A stretch of 64,000 bases of DNA from Lenzites betulinus (taxonomy: Eukaryota; Basidiomycota; Agaricomycetes; Polyporales; Polyporaceae): the NCBI GenBank assembly GCA_022264855.1, contig JABYQU010000087.1, positions 1-64,000 on the forward strand, in the 5' to 3' direction. The first letter of the stretch is position 1. Each line of letters begins with the position of its first letter. Shown piece by piece: positions 45,791 to 58,149 of this stretch. The notes beneath the pieces are model-generated. The model saw only the letters and a program-made list of their open reading frames with translations, was not told the origin of the DNA and searched no databases. Made by a program: the position numbers and the translations under genes.

Positions 45791-46359
45791 TCAATATGAT
45801 TGCCAGGATAGAGAGGGTGGAGAGTGGGATATGAGGGGGGAACATGAGTACCAGAGACAGCAGTGCATTGACTAGGCACAAAGTCGGCCTCAGAGAAGAA
45901 GTCTGCACTCCAAGTACCCATAGTGATGCCGCACTTGTCCCATGCCTTCTTGATAAGCTCTGGCATGAATTTTGCATTCCAAACAGCCGTATACTCCTGA
46001 AGGAAGTTCCTCTTTGGCATCTCATATTTGCCTGATGTCATATAGTAATTGTTGCACCGATTAGTCCATGCAGTCTGGAGGGGGCCGAAAACCCCAACAT
46101 TGAGCGGCTGGAGACAATGGGTAGTGTGGGTAGGGAGGCAAAGAATGTGGATATTGTTTGCTACTGCCAGGGTTCTCATATCCTTTGTGACATGAGAACC
46201 ATGACTGTCGAGAATAAGAAGCATGGGAGCATCTGATTCACAATGGGCGGCAGTCTGAGGAATGAATGACTTCTTAAACCACTTCATACAAAGGAAATCA
46301 TCAGTACAGCCATTCAGAGATATACTGCATCTGAGCACAGGAACTGTTAGTGCATGCAA
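45715..46359 (-). pseudogene. pogo/Tigger-like (DDE_1) transposase, C-terminal part
   Basis: A 214-codon minus-strand frame reading APMLLILDSHGSHVTKDM (second catalytic Asp in LDSHGSH), then LPTHTTHCLQPLNVGVFGPL and NFLQEYTAVWNAKFMPELI. These are the hallmark segments of DDE_1 endonucleases of pogo-like transposons, although the usual QPLDVG is QPLNVG here. The N-terminal catalytic part between 46360 and 46650 is broken into short frames, so the enzyme is dead. The frame's last 25 codons lie in the right inverted arm and are duplicated at 40519-40594. Confidence 0.82.
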
Positions 46360-46652
46360 TATTTGTTGAATTGTGGAACTCTTACACTATCCGTGGATCG
46401 ACCCCTGTGAACCAACTGCAAGAGAATTCCTTCCCAGCAAAGATAAAGCCAGGTTGGAGACTCAAACCATCAGCTCAAATGCACTTTACGATCGTGATAA
46501 GCTCGAGATTGGCACTATGAAGCTTGTATTTGGGACGTCTGCCCCGTGGTACAAAGTACTTTATATTCTGCAGCCTTTGCCCACCATGCCGCTTCTGTTA
46601 TAAACATGGCTCCAGGGAATCTTGAGCTCCTTCACTAGCCCCTCCAACTGCT

Positions 46653-46934
46653 TTAAGTAGTTGTTGACAACAGGGCAATTGTGCCTGCTTCAGATTGAGA
46701 CCCGACCTCCAGATGCCACGCAAGGATGTGTAGAATAAGAACCATCACCATGTCGTATAAAGTCCACCTGTCCGCCGGGCAGCCCTGGTTAGAGAGGTGC
46801 TCAATCCAGTCGCCCAGTGCCAGCTCTTCCTCCGGACTTAGCAGCTGCTGGCACATGAGCCTCGCGCAGCGGAGCATGAAGGCCGCAGCAATGCTCATTG
46901 AGAGAGCTGCCGTGCAGTCTCGTGTCCGCTTCAA
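46653..46934 (-). pseudogene. pogo-like transposase, CENP-B-type helix-turn-helix fragment
   Basis: The frame contains CQQLLSPEEELALGDWIEHL followed by SNQGCPADRWTLYDMV, the pattern of the HTH_Tnp_Tc5/CENP-B DNA-binding domain of pogo-like transposases. It lies upstream of, and in the same direction as, the DDE fragment at 45715-46359, so the two are parts of one decayed gene of about 1.2 kb. Confidence 0.65.
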
Positions 46935-49114
46935 GCACCAGGATTTGCGTCAAGAAACTCGCATGCTTCGGCAAGCACCTGTCGGGTGTACACATGGCGT
47001 CCACAGGGGCTAGACAGGATTGGCTGCACCAATGGCCGACGCGCCACCTTGGCCTTGGGCATGAGGACGAGGCGCGCCCACACATGGGGGGTGAACCAGC
47101 TCTGAAGGTCAAAATGGAGGATGGGGCAAGGACGAGGATGTGTTCTTAGCGACACAGGTTGCGATGCGTGCCACACTAGTGCCCGTTCAGCAGCTTTCAG
47201 CCACTGGCTCCCTGTTGTGCATGTCGGAGCTTTAAATTGTGCACTGACACTCGCGCAAATGTCACACTCCTGCTTCACCACTCTTATGATTCAACTTTTC
47301 ATTCACCGGCGACACAGAGAACCTCAGAGAAATGTTTGCATAGCAAAAAACCCGAGGTCAACAACTTGTTCCCTCGATATCGGAGCCTTCACCTCCTCCT
47401 TTCACTTTGAAATTTTTGGAGGTATTAGAGAAGACACAGAGGTACAATTGTGCAAAATTGCAAGCTTATCGAAGGGCGGGAAGGTATGTTTCTATTGCAA
47501 TGTCCGAACACGGGGTCCCATCCGAACCCCGGTCCCTGATAGTATGCCAATCCAGTGCTATGTCATAATTGCAGACTATCAGAAATCTGACAATGGAAAC
47601 AAGTGCAAATAGGTTATGAGTTACCTGAAAAATGGTTAAACACTGTTTTTGCAGTGCACAACTAGTTAACATGCATTGCAACATTGCAACTGCATTACCT
47701 TCTTTGCAAACACATCATTGACCAGATCATTACTGAAGTTTTGACTTCTCTAGGGAATGGGTACCAGGTTGAAACTTCATATACATATATTGAGAACATG
47801 TGCAGTCCCAACACATGCACCCATGACCAACCAGTATTTATTGTAAGACACCTATATTCTGACTTACGTATCTGCTTGTCACAGCTATTCATAATGCATT
47901 TCAATCTTGTCACAGTCCACATACATAATGGAAATACATGCTGGAATGGTTTAATAATGCTCCAGTACACAACAAATGACCCCCTTATGTATTTAATATC
48001 CATATACCCATGGACCAGGAAGCCTACACCTGCATACCAGACAGAGATAATGCAATTTAATTGTGTCAAGTGTACCAATGGCCATTACCCTACAAATACA
48101 ATCAAACTGAGAGCGGTCAGCTATCTTCTGGGGGTATGGATGATCCACTGAGTGAAGATGACCATCCCAGCATCAGTGATGCCTGCCTAATTCTTCTTCC
48201 ATGCACTTCTTAACGTATCGCCAGGAGCAGTGCCAGCACCACTGCGCAGTTTGATCTCCCGGCGCATGCACCCACTTATAAATCACGACTGCCTTGACAA
48301 TGCTCGTCCTGTCTCCACCCTGTTGCACCGAGATTGTGTGAGACGATAGCACTGGCTGGTTAGGGATGCAATATACCTTGGTCACCAGTCTGTTGATGTT
48401 AATCACCTGTTTGTCATTGATGACCTACAAAGATTAAAAAAGTGGGTAACAACTTACTACAATGTCCTCAGATGTGCAGTTTCACTTACACGTCTCCTTT
48501 GCTTTCTGTGTGGCCTTGTCCTTTGCCTTCTCCTTGCACTTTGCTACTTTGGCCTTGTCCTTTACCTTCTTGCTCTTGTTGTGCTTTTACGGTGTGGGGG
48601 AATATGATTAGCAACTGCACCTATCAAAGACCAACCTGTTGCAATCCCGCACGCAAGGACACTGCATGTTCAGCTGCCCATGCCCTTGGCCATCCCCGAG
48701 CACATCAAGGAGCAAGAGTATAATGGCAAGTGATTGATGATGTACCAGGCCTAGCTAGCTACCCACCATTGGGTGATGGAGAACATTGGCAGTTCTTAAC
48801 CAAAACATATGTAACAAACATCTACGGAAAGCCAAGACATATACCTACCTACCAGAACTTAAATCGTAGCATTTGGTGAAGCGGTTGCCGAGATATTTAG
48901 ATTACGGTGTGAACTGACAATTTCTGGAAACAGTTTCGGAAGGCACTGTAGATTGTTTGGCAGTAGCACTGCACTCTCCATCACATGAAGGCCTTTCCTT
49001 GCCCGTGTGCGTGGCTGTGTGGCGGTACGCAGGCCAGTCAGCGCACAGACGATAGAGGTAGAATCATGAGCCTTTATTAGTAGGGACCGCATATTTACAC
49101 AATATCCCCCAGGT
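46935..49114. other. decayed repeat sequence, no supported gene
   Basis: Only short broken frames. A Lys-rich minus-strand segment near 48480-48590 (KVKDKAKVAKCKEKAKDKA) and a Trp/Cys segment at 48173-48406 (WCWHCSWRYVKKCMEEEL) look like relics of transposase genes, but no family can be named. Confidence 0.4.
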
Positions 49115-49367
49115 ATTATGACAATGTCTGGTGGTTTGCCGTTAGGCTTTCAGCACAGGGACTTAGATGCTTCACACAGAGGGATTGAGGTTCAGAGGGG
49201 AGGTTTGAAGGGCGATAGATGACCAGATTGACCTGAGGTTCACCTTAGCTCTCCTACTATATATATATAATATATATCATGTGAGACACACCACAACCAT
49301 GAGGCACAGCCTGCAGATAGCCACACAGTGGCCATAAGCTGAAATGCATAACATAAACACATGATAG
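49115..49367 (-). repeat. old solo LTR relic of the Gypsy family
   Basis: Reverse-oriented and diverged but clearly the same LTR: GTTAGGCTTTCAGCACAGGG, TTCACACAGAGGGAT, a CGATAGATGACCAG-like word and ATGAGGCACAGCCTGCAG appear in order. Many differences turn CpG into TpG or CpA (for example GACGC to GATGC, GATCGAGG to GATTGAGG, GGTTCGC to GGTTTGC). The outer part of the LTR is lost at about 49367. Confidence 0.8.
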
Positions 49368-52300
49368 CCTGGGGCCCTCCCCTCAGGGCAGCAATATATA
49401 TATATATAATTATTGCTGCCTTATTTCTTCTCCCAGCCAATACTTATTCACCCTGGTTCATATCTACTTATCCAGCCCATATTTATCAGTGGGGCAGTAA
49501 TAAAAGTGAGGGAGTATTGCAGCAATGCTAATGCAACATCCCATCAGTAAACATTATATAGGATATTCCCACAGTCAATGACACTTACAACACATTGGAC
49601 CGAAAACAACTGAGTTTGCTCCCCGCCAGTCTACCCATTACAGAACTGTTTCCAGAAGATATGAGGAAAGAACATATCATACCTTCAACCAAAACATGTG
49701 AAACACATACGTACAGAAAGCCAGGACAACTACCTACCTAATAACACTATTAGCTCTTGGCACAATACCCAGAATATGGTGTGGGATTGCGATTTCTGGA
49801 CGCAGTTTTGGAGCCCTGCTAAGCGGCAACAAGAGGGTTTTGGCGGCCCTCGACGAAGCAATCTGCGAGTGTGAGGAGACAGAGGGAGGGGGAGAACACT
49901 TGCAAGTTGACATAGCAAAAGCTCATGCCAGACAATCAAGCCCTCTTTGTTTGTGCGCTGTACAAGCAAGGAGCCACGCAAATGTTACGCATGCCACTCT
50001 GAGTGACTACATGAGTGTTTGTGTGATCTTCTGCAGACACCATATTAACACCATCCTTAACTCCTAGTTAAGCACGATACAGCTGTGCAATCTTACAGGC
50101 TGTGGGGCACCTGATGCGCAATCCTGCCCATCAATGAGTGGAAGCATCGCATTCCTCCATCCCAACTTTGGGCTAGGGCTCCTTCATTCTCAACAGTGCA
50201 CAACTGCACAATCCTAACGGCCGGATGATGGAAGCCATTGATGCCATTCAGGCTCTTGGGTCCAAAGCCCACCAAGAAACGCTTGTACTCCCCACCATTG
50301 TTCTCCCATACAACCACCGTTGTGGGTCGGTTACTGGCCCACTGCCTCTACCACCCGAATTGCTGATGAGCCCGATGCCACAGTGCTCACCCAACTGGAC
50401 AGAGCCCTAGGGAATTGCAACCCTGCCTTATTTACATCTACCCGCAGGACTTTCCACCCCTACCTACCCCCTCACTATTGCCTCGCTGCAACCCCGCCTA
50501 ATGTGGTGGTCACCCTGCTGCATGCAGTGTTGCCCCATCCGCTGTCTCTCCTGGGCTTGCACACCCTATGTGAACAACAATACTTGGTGCAGGTGCCCCA
50601 GGGGCATCATCACATGGTGTTGCCTCCTTGTTGACTACACTTCACTAGCAGCTGCTTCAACAGCTCCAAGGCGGTTTTCAACACACCCCATTGAAGACGC
50701 AAGTGTGTTTGAGTATATCAAGGTGAAACAAATCATGCATTCAATCTACAACCCAAAAACAAAAAGTATCCATGCTTTTGATGTGGTTGTCGAAAAACAG
50801 CAGGAGGACAAGGGGTCTACTTGACTGAAATAGTTTCAGACAGTGCTCAACGGCAAGCTAGTGCTTGGGTTTGAACCTAGAACATGTTCAATGTTCTCAG
50901 TACACTCGATCTTGTGCATCTGCAGGCACAGATGTAGAGCAAGTGCAGACCCATGCTTAGTGCTGGCGTTGCTCAGAACCATCTACAGCATCGTCTAAGG
51001 CACCAGTGGGCATCAAATCATTTCCGAAGCAGCCAGCAATTGGACAAAGACCTGGTGGTGCACGCAATAACAGGTTTATAAAAAAGGTAATGTGGTTGCA
51101 TTGCATGTTAACCCATACCAATGTACCAAGTTATTTTGATGTGCTAACTTTGGCACACTGAAGGCAGATCCTCCTCTAGTGCCAGTTCTCAAGGAGGATT
51201 GTCCTCTGGAGTTGGAACTGCCATGTTCTGTCTGCAGCGCATGTGTTCCAGGGTTAGGGATGCCAAACCCATTTACAATTGTTTCTTACAGATTTCTGGT
51301 GATCTCCAATTATGACTGTATATACATGCTCAACCAACATATCTCCCGCACCCCTGATCAACTCAATTTAGTACTCACTATCAAAGTTGCAGCCTGAGAT
51401 AGCAAATGCTTCCAGTATGATTCCAATGGACTGAGTGTCCCATCCCTTTTGCACAGCCACCCTCAGAAACTCTTCTAGCTAGCTAGTAACCTTCTATTAC
51501 TTCTTATGATTCTGCCTGAGGAGGGTCAAAGATATGAGGAGTGTAAACTGTGTGTTGTGGCAATGACGTCGACAGCAGCAACGATCAGTGATGCACCATC
51601 AAAGCCATCCCACCATGCTCCGGAGAACTTGGATGTGTGTAAGGGGATGAGATGGGAAGGTACGAAGTGTACCTGTATGTGGTGGATGTCAGAGGCTGTC
51701 AGTCACAACACAACAAATAGGACAGACATGTTAAGAGTGCAGAGGCATGGGCCGGGGCCTATAGTTGTCTGCACTTGAGCTATGATCAGCAAGATCTTGA
51801 TCATGATGTACCTAATCTCCTGCACATCAAAGAACACAGCTGCTGCCAGATGGACCTTGTCTCCAGTGTGTCTAGGAAGATGATAAGAAAGCTGTGTCAT
51901 ACATTAAGGGCAAAGTTGAGTAGACACACCTGTTCTGCCACCCTCTCATCCATAACTGTGAGTACAGAACCTTCGCCCACAGAAAATGGGCAATACTTCA
52001 GCAGTAGTGCAATGCACCATGAGCAACATACTCACCCGTAGGACGTCAGCCGGCCAGGCACAAAGGCACAAGAATACTTCAACCAAGGTCTCAGACACAG
52101 AAGGGGGTCTTGCTACCAAGAGGTTCCAACGCTCTAGCCATACATCAAGCCCTGAGATCCAGAGAAAAGCAGCTTGTGACCATCCTGCAGACACATCTAG
52201 TGATGCTTCAAGAGGTGAACGCACAGTGCATGCCAGCACACCATTCAAGAATCCATTTGAAAAGATGCCTGTGATCAGAAAAAGGTACCGACTGGGACTC

Positions 52301-53574
52301 TCACATGCCTAGCTGCCACAAGCGGAGGGCTGTCCCGCGCCATGAAAGGGAAAAATACAGAGCTGGGCGGGTTACAAGGCGCAGAGTATAGTGGTGAGTA
52401 ACAGGTTTGAATGTTCACTAGTGTGATTACTTATATTTGCGGCTGTACAGGGGGCAGCGCAGTGTCCCTTCTGTCAGCTAAATGCATGGGCGATTGCCAG
52501 CCACCAAGAGGCTGCTATTTTAGATAACAGAAATCTGTTGGAGGCAGAATGGAGATGGAGGCTGCAAATGACACGCTTCATCAGTTAAATGCTCGCATGA
52601 GGGTCTTGGATGGGAGACTCAAGGAACTTGAGCAGTGTGTTTCGTTCTTGGAGCAGAAGCCACAGCCAGTACACATGCAGAGTTCTAATGTATCACAAGA
52701 TGAGGTTGGGGTTCGGAAAGACAACTGCCGCAAGAAGGGCGGCAAGAACAGCCAACACTGTGGTATGTGCTTGCCTACTCACCGACTCTGTCTTTATCGA
52801 AGGATGCTATCAAATGTATGTCTTTGTTGATGGGGATGGTGTTTGGGGCACCCTTGCTGAACCCAAACAGACCAAAAGATGGCTGGTTTGAAGCCAAGCC
52901 GTCTATGAGAGTGATGAGGACAGTGCGTACACAAAACCACCGCAGAGAATGCTTCGCCCGAACTGGGAGCAGTCTTGGTCCAACAACCAGCAAGGATGGA
53001 GCGTGAAGGTGGCGTGGTGGATCCAGGTGCATGGCCACAAGTATATGACGGCTCTGTTGCAGGCGCAGCTTGTGTCACTGTCACGAGAGACGGTCATTAA
53101 TGCAATACACATTGTCTTTCTTAGGACAGTCATCTTACATTTGTGCTACAGAAAGCAAAGGCCCAGGCGGCTGTTTGAGATAAGGTCCGGACGCACAAGC
53201 TAGCAAACTTGACTACCAATTTCAATGGCAATATCAGTCAACGGATGAATTAGGTGAAGAAGAGATCAAGCTGATAACAAAGTGTACCATTGATCCACAT
53301 ACTGATGAGGACAATGTCGAGCTGAAAGCGAAGAGACAGATACATTATGTGTATGTTTCGCATGCCCCTGGATGGCGCCCTGAGATGGTGAGTCATACAA
53401 AATGTTGCACAGTATCATGAGAGCTTACCAAGAACCAAGATCAAAATAAAACAGGTCGTGGGAATTCACACCATGCATATAGGTGGGGGGATCATGCATA
53501 GGTTGACACTGTGCTGCCAAGCTTGGAATAGAGCAAGGGTTCGGTGTTGATTCCCCGTAGTACAGTGAACCTGG
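49368..53574. other. 4.2 kb of decayed sequence, no supported gene
   Basis: Frames of at most about 108 codons, none recognised. One stretch (52549-52750) encodes a heptad-like helix (MRVLDGRLKELEQCVSFLEQ), and 52880-53210 has several Trp-containing short frames in different phases; these may be pieces of one dead gene. A (TA)n tract lies at about 49395-49410. Confidence 0.4.
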
Positions 53575-53710
53575 AGTGTCGGAAATTCCGACCCGCCCTC
53601 CCGAGGGCGCTAGTCTCCCCAGCGCCTCCCGAGCGGCTCGGGATGCTCTCCGGATTCCCGGACCGCCTCGAGAGCGCTCAGGCGCGCGCTATAGACTCTC
53701 GACGAATCCG
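53575..53710. repeat. GC-rich palindromic block upstream of the Plavaka fragment
   Basis: Contains GTCGGAAATTCCGAC (near-perfect palindrome), CGCCCTCCCGAGGGCG, CCCGAGCGGCTCGGG and TCCGGATTCCCGGA in 110 bp, in sharp contrast to the AT-rich left side. It lies where base composition changes and may be the terminus of the transposon whose transposase starts at 54011. Confidence 0.5.
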
Positions 53711-54010
53711 GAAGAGATCGTGAGATCAAGCTGCGCATCTTGATGATTGAGACGGATCACGATTGCATCGCGAGAGAGAGGCCACTCTCCCCCGCCCTCC
53801 ACACTCCCTCCCCAACTGCAATTCCCCATTCTTGTACAGTAACTTATCAAACTACTGCTAGCGTCCATCTCACCGTATCCCTCGACGTTCCTTACCGCTT
53901 CTAACTGAGGGAACGATCAGGACACCAGAAGTAAGTACTGAGAAGGACTTCAAACTCGCTGCGGCTCAGCGCGCTTTGGCATACTGACGCTGTGAGGTAG
54001 ACTCAGAACG

Positions 54011-55235
54011 ATGGCTAGAGGACCGAAGAAAGGGAAGGGTCCAACCACGATCTGTAAGTGGTGTGGCAAGAGCTCAGGCAATATCGCTCGACATGCGCCA
54101 TCATGCGAGATCAAGACCCGTGCCGCAGAAGATCGGAGGCTCCTTGCAGCTCGCATTCGTGGAGGTACGTTTAACGTGTTATACTCATTTACTATCTTTG
54201 CTAACTACATATGACTCGATCACAGATTCGACAAGGCTCACGCCCAATATTCCGCCTCCTTCAAACGCGCCCTCTGTCCATCCTGCATCGCCGCGGCAAG
54301 AAGCTGTTAATATCAGAGCATGCAACAGCGCAGGGTCTGACATGGAAATTGACGGCGTTGATTATGGGAGACTGCATGAAAACCCGGGCCCCAGTGAGTA
54401 CGCTGATCCCGTGCGGGTGTTAGCAGGAGCGCTTGAAGCCACGGAAGATACTGAATTCTCCGCCAGAGCTGCCGCAAACTAATCTGAACACTCTCTATGT
54501 CGTATTTGATAACGACGAGTCCGCGCCTCCATCGCCTACAGCGCCGACCGCCGACACCTTCCCCATGCCCACGATGCGCGCTCCGACTTCTTGACTGTTC
54601 ACCACCCTCATTCCAAGCTCGGCCCAACGGTTCAGCATTTCGAGGACTTCGTTCGGGACTCTGAACCGAAGCTTGATCCTTCAAGCGTCCCGAGACGGCC
54701 CTGGGAGCCGTTCCGCTCTCGAATCGATTTCGAATTCGCGCAGTTCGCGCTTGAAGCAGCCCTCAACAACAACCAGATAGACCGGCTGCTCAAGCTCATC
54801 AGTACTATCTCGACCACCCCGTCTGACTTCTCCTTTAATAACTCTGGTGATGTGAAGGGTGCATGGGATGTAGCCTCTCATCTTTCGACGCCTGTCTGTA
54901 CAACGTTTCTTCTCATGTAAACCGCTGTTCTGAATGTTATGTAGTTCAAGACACACACGTTCACAACGTCTGACAAAGATGGGCAAATGGAACTCACCTT
55001 TCACTACCGATCAGTCTTCGAGTGGAGCCTGCGTCTTCTGGAGGACCCGCTGCTTGCACCTAAGTTCCGCTGGCATGCCCAACGACTGTACAAAAATACA
55101 GGAGATGTCTGGGACCGATTCATCGATGAACCACACACCGCTGATACCTGGTGGGATACCGAGGTAGTTTGCATCCCGCTAAGACCGCTACATTATCCTG
55201 ACAGTTGTGTACCCAGAATAAACTCCCTCCAGAAG
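54011..55235 (+). pseudogene. Plavaka-type transposase, N-terminal fragment
   Basis: ATG 54011 opens MARGPKKGKGPTTICKWCGK, with a small Cys/His cluster (CKWCGKSSGNIARHAPSC), probably a zinc finger. After an intron-containing linker come RPWEPFRSRIDFEFAQFALE, NNNQIDRLLKLI, FEWSLRLLEDPLLAPKFRWH and FIDEPHTADTWWDTE, then NKLPPE, the conserved order of Plavaka transposases widespread in Agaricomycetes (for example an intron 54901-54949 joins HLSTP to FKTHTF). The frame stops at the LTR junction 55235/55236, so the catalytic half is absent. Confidence 0.75.
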
Positions 55236-55531
55236 TGTAAGAATGACGGGGTAGGTGCCTTACTGGGCTCCTATCCCTGGGGTACTCTGGTCCGGGCTCG
55301 TATTTGGGCTCGGCGTACTCGTAGGGATGGTGGAGGGTAGTAAGGACTTACCCTCCACCAGGCGCCCGAGTTCCGAATACTCGGGACACCGTACGCGGTG
55401 GCATTACATACATGCGGCTATCCGCGCGCTAATATGCGCGCGTGTACGTATGGTCCGATTCCGTATATTTTAGTTGTGCGTTTCGCACAACTAAAGGATC
55501 CTGTAGGAGCGCAGGATACGCGCTCCTTACA
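55236..55531 (-). repeat. complete LTR (3') of the gag-only element, hairpin-rich
   Basis: 296 bp, the same family and length as the solo LTR at 38457-38752, with one base difference noticed (GGGGTAC against TGGGTAC). All six hairpins are kept. Confidence 0.9.
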
Positions 55532-55874
55532 CTCTCCCCCACTAGACCTGATCCCAGGTCTACAGCTGTATAGTAAAGAATATAAATAGTATATATTTTT
55601 TGAGGGCCACAAATAGCAGTGGCCATTACGCCTATGATACACAGAAGTCGTCGTGGCGTCCGACGGTTCATGGTAGGGGTCACCGATAGGTGACCCTGCG
55701 TCTGGGTGTACGAACCGTGCTCGACGAGGCTGACGGTAAGAGGCGGCATGCCCGATAATATACTCGTCCACCAATTTCGGTGGGGTTATGATTGTTGATT
55801 AGCCAATAGTAGTCGACGCAGGTGGGGCAGGCACCTGCGCGGTGATAGTATCATGGGCGGTGAACCACATAGGT

Positions 55875-58112
55875 TCACGACGCCATGGACGTAGCATCGT
55901 CGTAAGGAGGGGGAGCATCGCCTCCCGGCTCTCCTTGAGTCTCTTGACGAGCCCCTGCGTCACCCATTTCGGTGACCGGGGCCGTGGTGGTGGGCGCAGC
56001 CTCGCCCTCCTCGACCTCCATGTTGTCGTTCGACGCGTGAGCTGGAGGGGGAGGAGCGGGGTTAGCGGCCGGAGCCTCGTTGGTAGCGGTCGACGTGGGT
56101 GTCGCCGCTATGTTTAGGGATTGGGGAGGGGGTACATTGACCACCTCCGATACAGAGTGTATGCCGGGGAGAGCCGTGATAGGTTCCCCGGGAGTGATTC
56201 CTTCGCGAGAGGCGCGGGATCGCGCGGCCGCGTCGCGGTGCTCGTCTGCCCACTCGATGGTGACGCCTAGTCGGGCGTACCAGAGTGCGACGTGAAACAG
56301 GGACAGCGCGTCCTCTGCGAAGCTGCCGGGATATGCCTGCGTGGTGCTCTCGGGGCTGACAGGGTACTGTCCCGTCAGAATGATGTGACGGTACAGGCCC
56401 GGCACTGAGAACAATACGTTCGTCAGCGAGAGCCACCGTCCGCGTTCAGACGGGGTTACACGGCGCGTCAAAGCGCGGCGACCCATCTGGTGGAACTCGA
56501 CGTGGACCAGTTGCGGCCGACCGTCGGGGGCGACCGTCATCCACGACGGACGAGACGACGGGTAGTTCTTCATCCACTCGCGAAGCTCCTTCGCGGTGGA
56601 GTCCAGCCGTGGCTGCGCGAGCTTCACGTGCGGCTGCTGCTTGGAGCGATACGGCCGTCCTGCAATCGGGCGGTCGTTGCGGGTGGTGGGCATCGGCAGA
56701 TGCGCCGTGCTGGTAGGGATTAACCCCGGCGGCGTATATGCAGCCGGGTGGGGCTGGTCTACGGTGGGACCTGTCCGACTGGATGGGCCACCCGAGGGAC
56801 CAGCTCGGTCGGGGTTCCGCCAGCTGCTCACCAAGACTTGTAATCCCCGCACGCTGGTCAGTGCGGGGTTGGCGTTGACCTGCGCCAGCAGATGTTGTAT
56901 GCGATGCCGCGCCTGACCCATGTCAGTGTGCGAGGCATCCAGGATTTGCCGGGCCTCCTCTTGAGTCATTGGCACGAAGTCGTACCAATGGTTGGTGAGC
57001 TTGGGGTCCGAGTTCGCCGGTGCGGCTAACTCGTCGTGGGGCCAGTTGGGGATGAGCGACTGATGAGAGGCGGCAGTCGTGCCTGTCCACGTCATCGTGC
57101 CCGGGCGTGGAGGAGCTGGTACTCCTCGACGCGCGTTCCGCATCACTTGCCGACTCGAAATACGCCGCGCCCGTTTGGCGTCGAACGTAGCCTCGTCTTC
57201 CGACGAGAAGTCGTAGTCGACCATGGGGTGCGGGGCCGGCTCTTCCCGCGGCGGCTCGATTCTTTGGGTCTCGGGCGACGTCTGCGTCGGCCGAGTCGTG
57301 GTAGACGATCCTTGTCGGAACATGTCAAATCCACGAACGTCCCCTGCTGATATTGGCGGGGGAAAGCGGGACGACATGTCCTCGCGCCTATCCCCGCGCC
57401 GCACCGTCCTGTCCTCGTTGGGACGGCTGTAAGGTTGGTAACGAGCAGTTTCTGCTCGAGACTCCTGTTGTTTCTTCATATCCTCCAGCTGCTGCTGGAG
57501 TCGATCCTTCTCGTCTTGCAGATCGTCGTACCGCTCGCGCTCGTCGTTGCGCTCGCGACGGTACCGCTCCATCGTCTCACGACGCTCATCTGCGAGCTGC
57601 CGTGCCTCCTTCAACTGCTCTTGCAGTTCGGCTATACGCCGCTCGTTCTCCGCGGCGTCCCCTCCCTCCTTGGAGCGACTATGCTCCTCGAAGTACTGCC
57701 AGAACCGGGCTTGAAGCTGAGCTTGCACGCTCATTTGAGCTTCGCGCAGCGATGGCTCCGACTGCGCGCCCCGAAGATGGCGGATGAACTCGGCGCAGAT
57801 CACGCAGCCCGTCGTATGCGCGACGAGGAGCGGATGCTCTGCTACCGGTCCCCAGGCCAGGTTCATGCTCAGTGGCATGATGGGCGGCATCCCTGGCATT
57901 ACGCCCATGGGAGCGACCTGATGTTGGGGCGGAGCAAACGCTGAGACCGACGCCCCATGTGCTTGAGGGTACGCGGGCGGGTACGCGTAGCCGTATCCCG
58001 GCTGCGGATATTGATTCGTAGGCGGTGTCTGCGTTGGGGCACCGCCGTACTGGTACTGGGCCGGATACGGCGCAGGATACCCAGCTACTTGCTGATGCAC
58101 GGCGGGGGCGGC
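55875..58112 (-). CDS. gag-like protein of the LTR element
   Basis: One unbroken minus-strand frame of about 745 codons, remaining open through the LTR stub up to 58226. Its natural start is unclear; the first ATG within the element is near 57915 (MGVMPGMPPIMPLSMN). Order: a Pro/Tyr/Gln-rich region, a short Cys segment (TTGCVICAEFIRHL), a long coiled coil (RRIAELQEQLKEARQLADER, LQDEKDRLQQQLEDMKKQ), charged linkers, a folded C-terminal region (LSLTNVLFSVPGLYRHIIL, then ALSLFHVALWYARLGVTIEW) and an acidic end with PPPYDDATS. It probably is a gag-type structural protein; no zinc knuckle is seen. Confidence 0.6.
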   Translation of the reverse strand, partial: AAPAVHQQVAGYPAPYPAQYQYGGAPTQTPPTNQYPQPGYGYAYPPAYPQAHGASVSAFAPPQHQVAPMGVMPGMPPIMPLSMNLAWGPVAEHPLLVAHTTGCVICAEFIRHLRGAQSEPSLREAQMSVQAQLQARFWQYFEEHSRSKEGGDAAENERRIAELQEQLKEARQLADERRETMERYRRERNDERERYDDLQDEKDRLQQQLEDMKKQQESRAETARYQPYSRPNEDRTVRRGDRREDMSSRFPPPISAGDVRGFDMFRQGSSTTTRPTQTSPETQRIEPPREEPAPHPMVDYDFSSEDEATFDAKRARRISSRQVMRNARRGVPAPPRPGTMTWTGTTAASHQSLIPNWPHDELAAPANSDPKLTNHWYDFVPMTQEEARQILDASHTDMGQARHRIQHLLAQVNANPALTSVRGLQVLVSSWRNPDRAGPSGGPSSRTGPTVDQPHPAAYTPPGLIPTSTAHLPMPTTRNDRPIAGRPYRSKQQPHVKLAQPRLDSTAKELREWMKNYPSSRPSWMTVAPDGRPQLVHVEFHQMGRRALTRRVTPSERGRWLSLTNVLFSVPGLYRHIILTGQYPVSPESTTQAYPGSFAEDALSLFHVALWYARLGVTIEWADEHRDAAARSRASREGITPGEPITALPGIHSVSEVVNVPPPQSLNIAATPTSTATNEAPAANPAPPPPAHASNDNMEVEEGEAAPTTTAPVTEMGDAGARQETQGEPGGDAPPPYDDATSMAS

Positions 58113-58149
58113 AGGATCCTGTAGGAGCGCAGGATACGCGCTCCTTACA
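58113..58149 (-). repeat. 37-bp stub of the hairpin-rich LTR
   Basis: AGGATCCTGTAGGAGCGC and the following bases are identical to the last 37 bp (plus-strand reading) of the 296-bp LTR, including the terminal hairpin. The rest of this LTR and any primer-binding site are missing, so the stub runs directly into the gag-like frame. Confidence 0.88.

Larger units (their letters stand above)
55236..58149 (-). mobile_element. gag-only non-autonomous LTR element with collapsed 5' LTR
   Basis: Read on the minus strand: a 37-bp stub of the LTR start (58149-58113), a long gag-like frame, a polypurine tract (55543-55532, AGTGGGGGAGAG) and a complete 296-bp 3' LTR (55531-55236). No protease, RT or integrase is present. 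The flanking pentamers differ (AGAAG left, AGTGC right), so the two ends do not come from one simple insertion. The left flank is Plavaka sequence and the right flank is hAT sequence. Confidence 0.75.
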
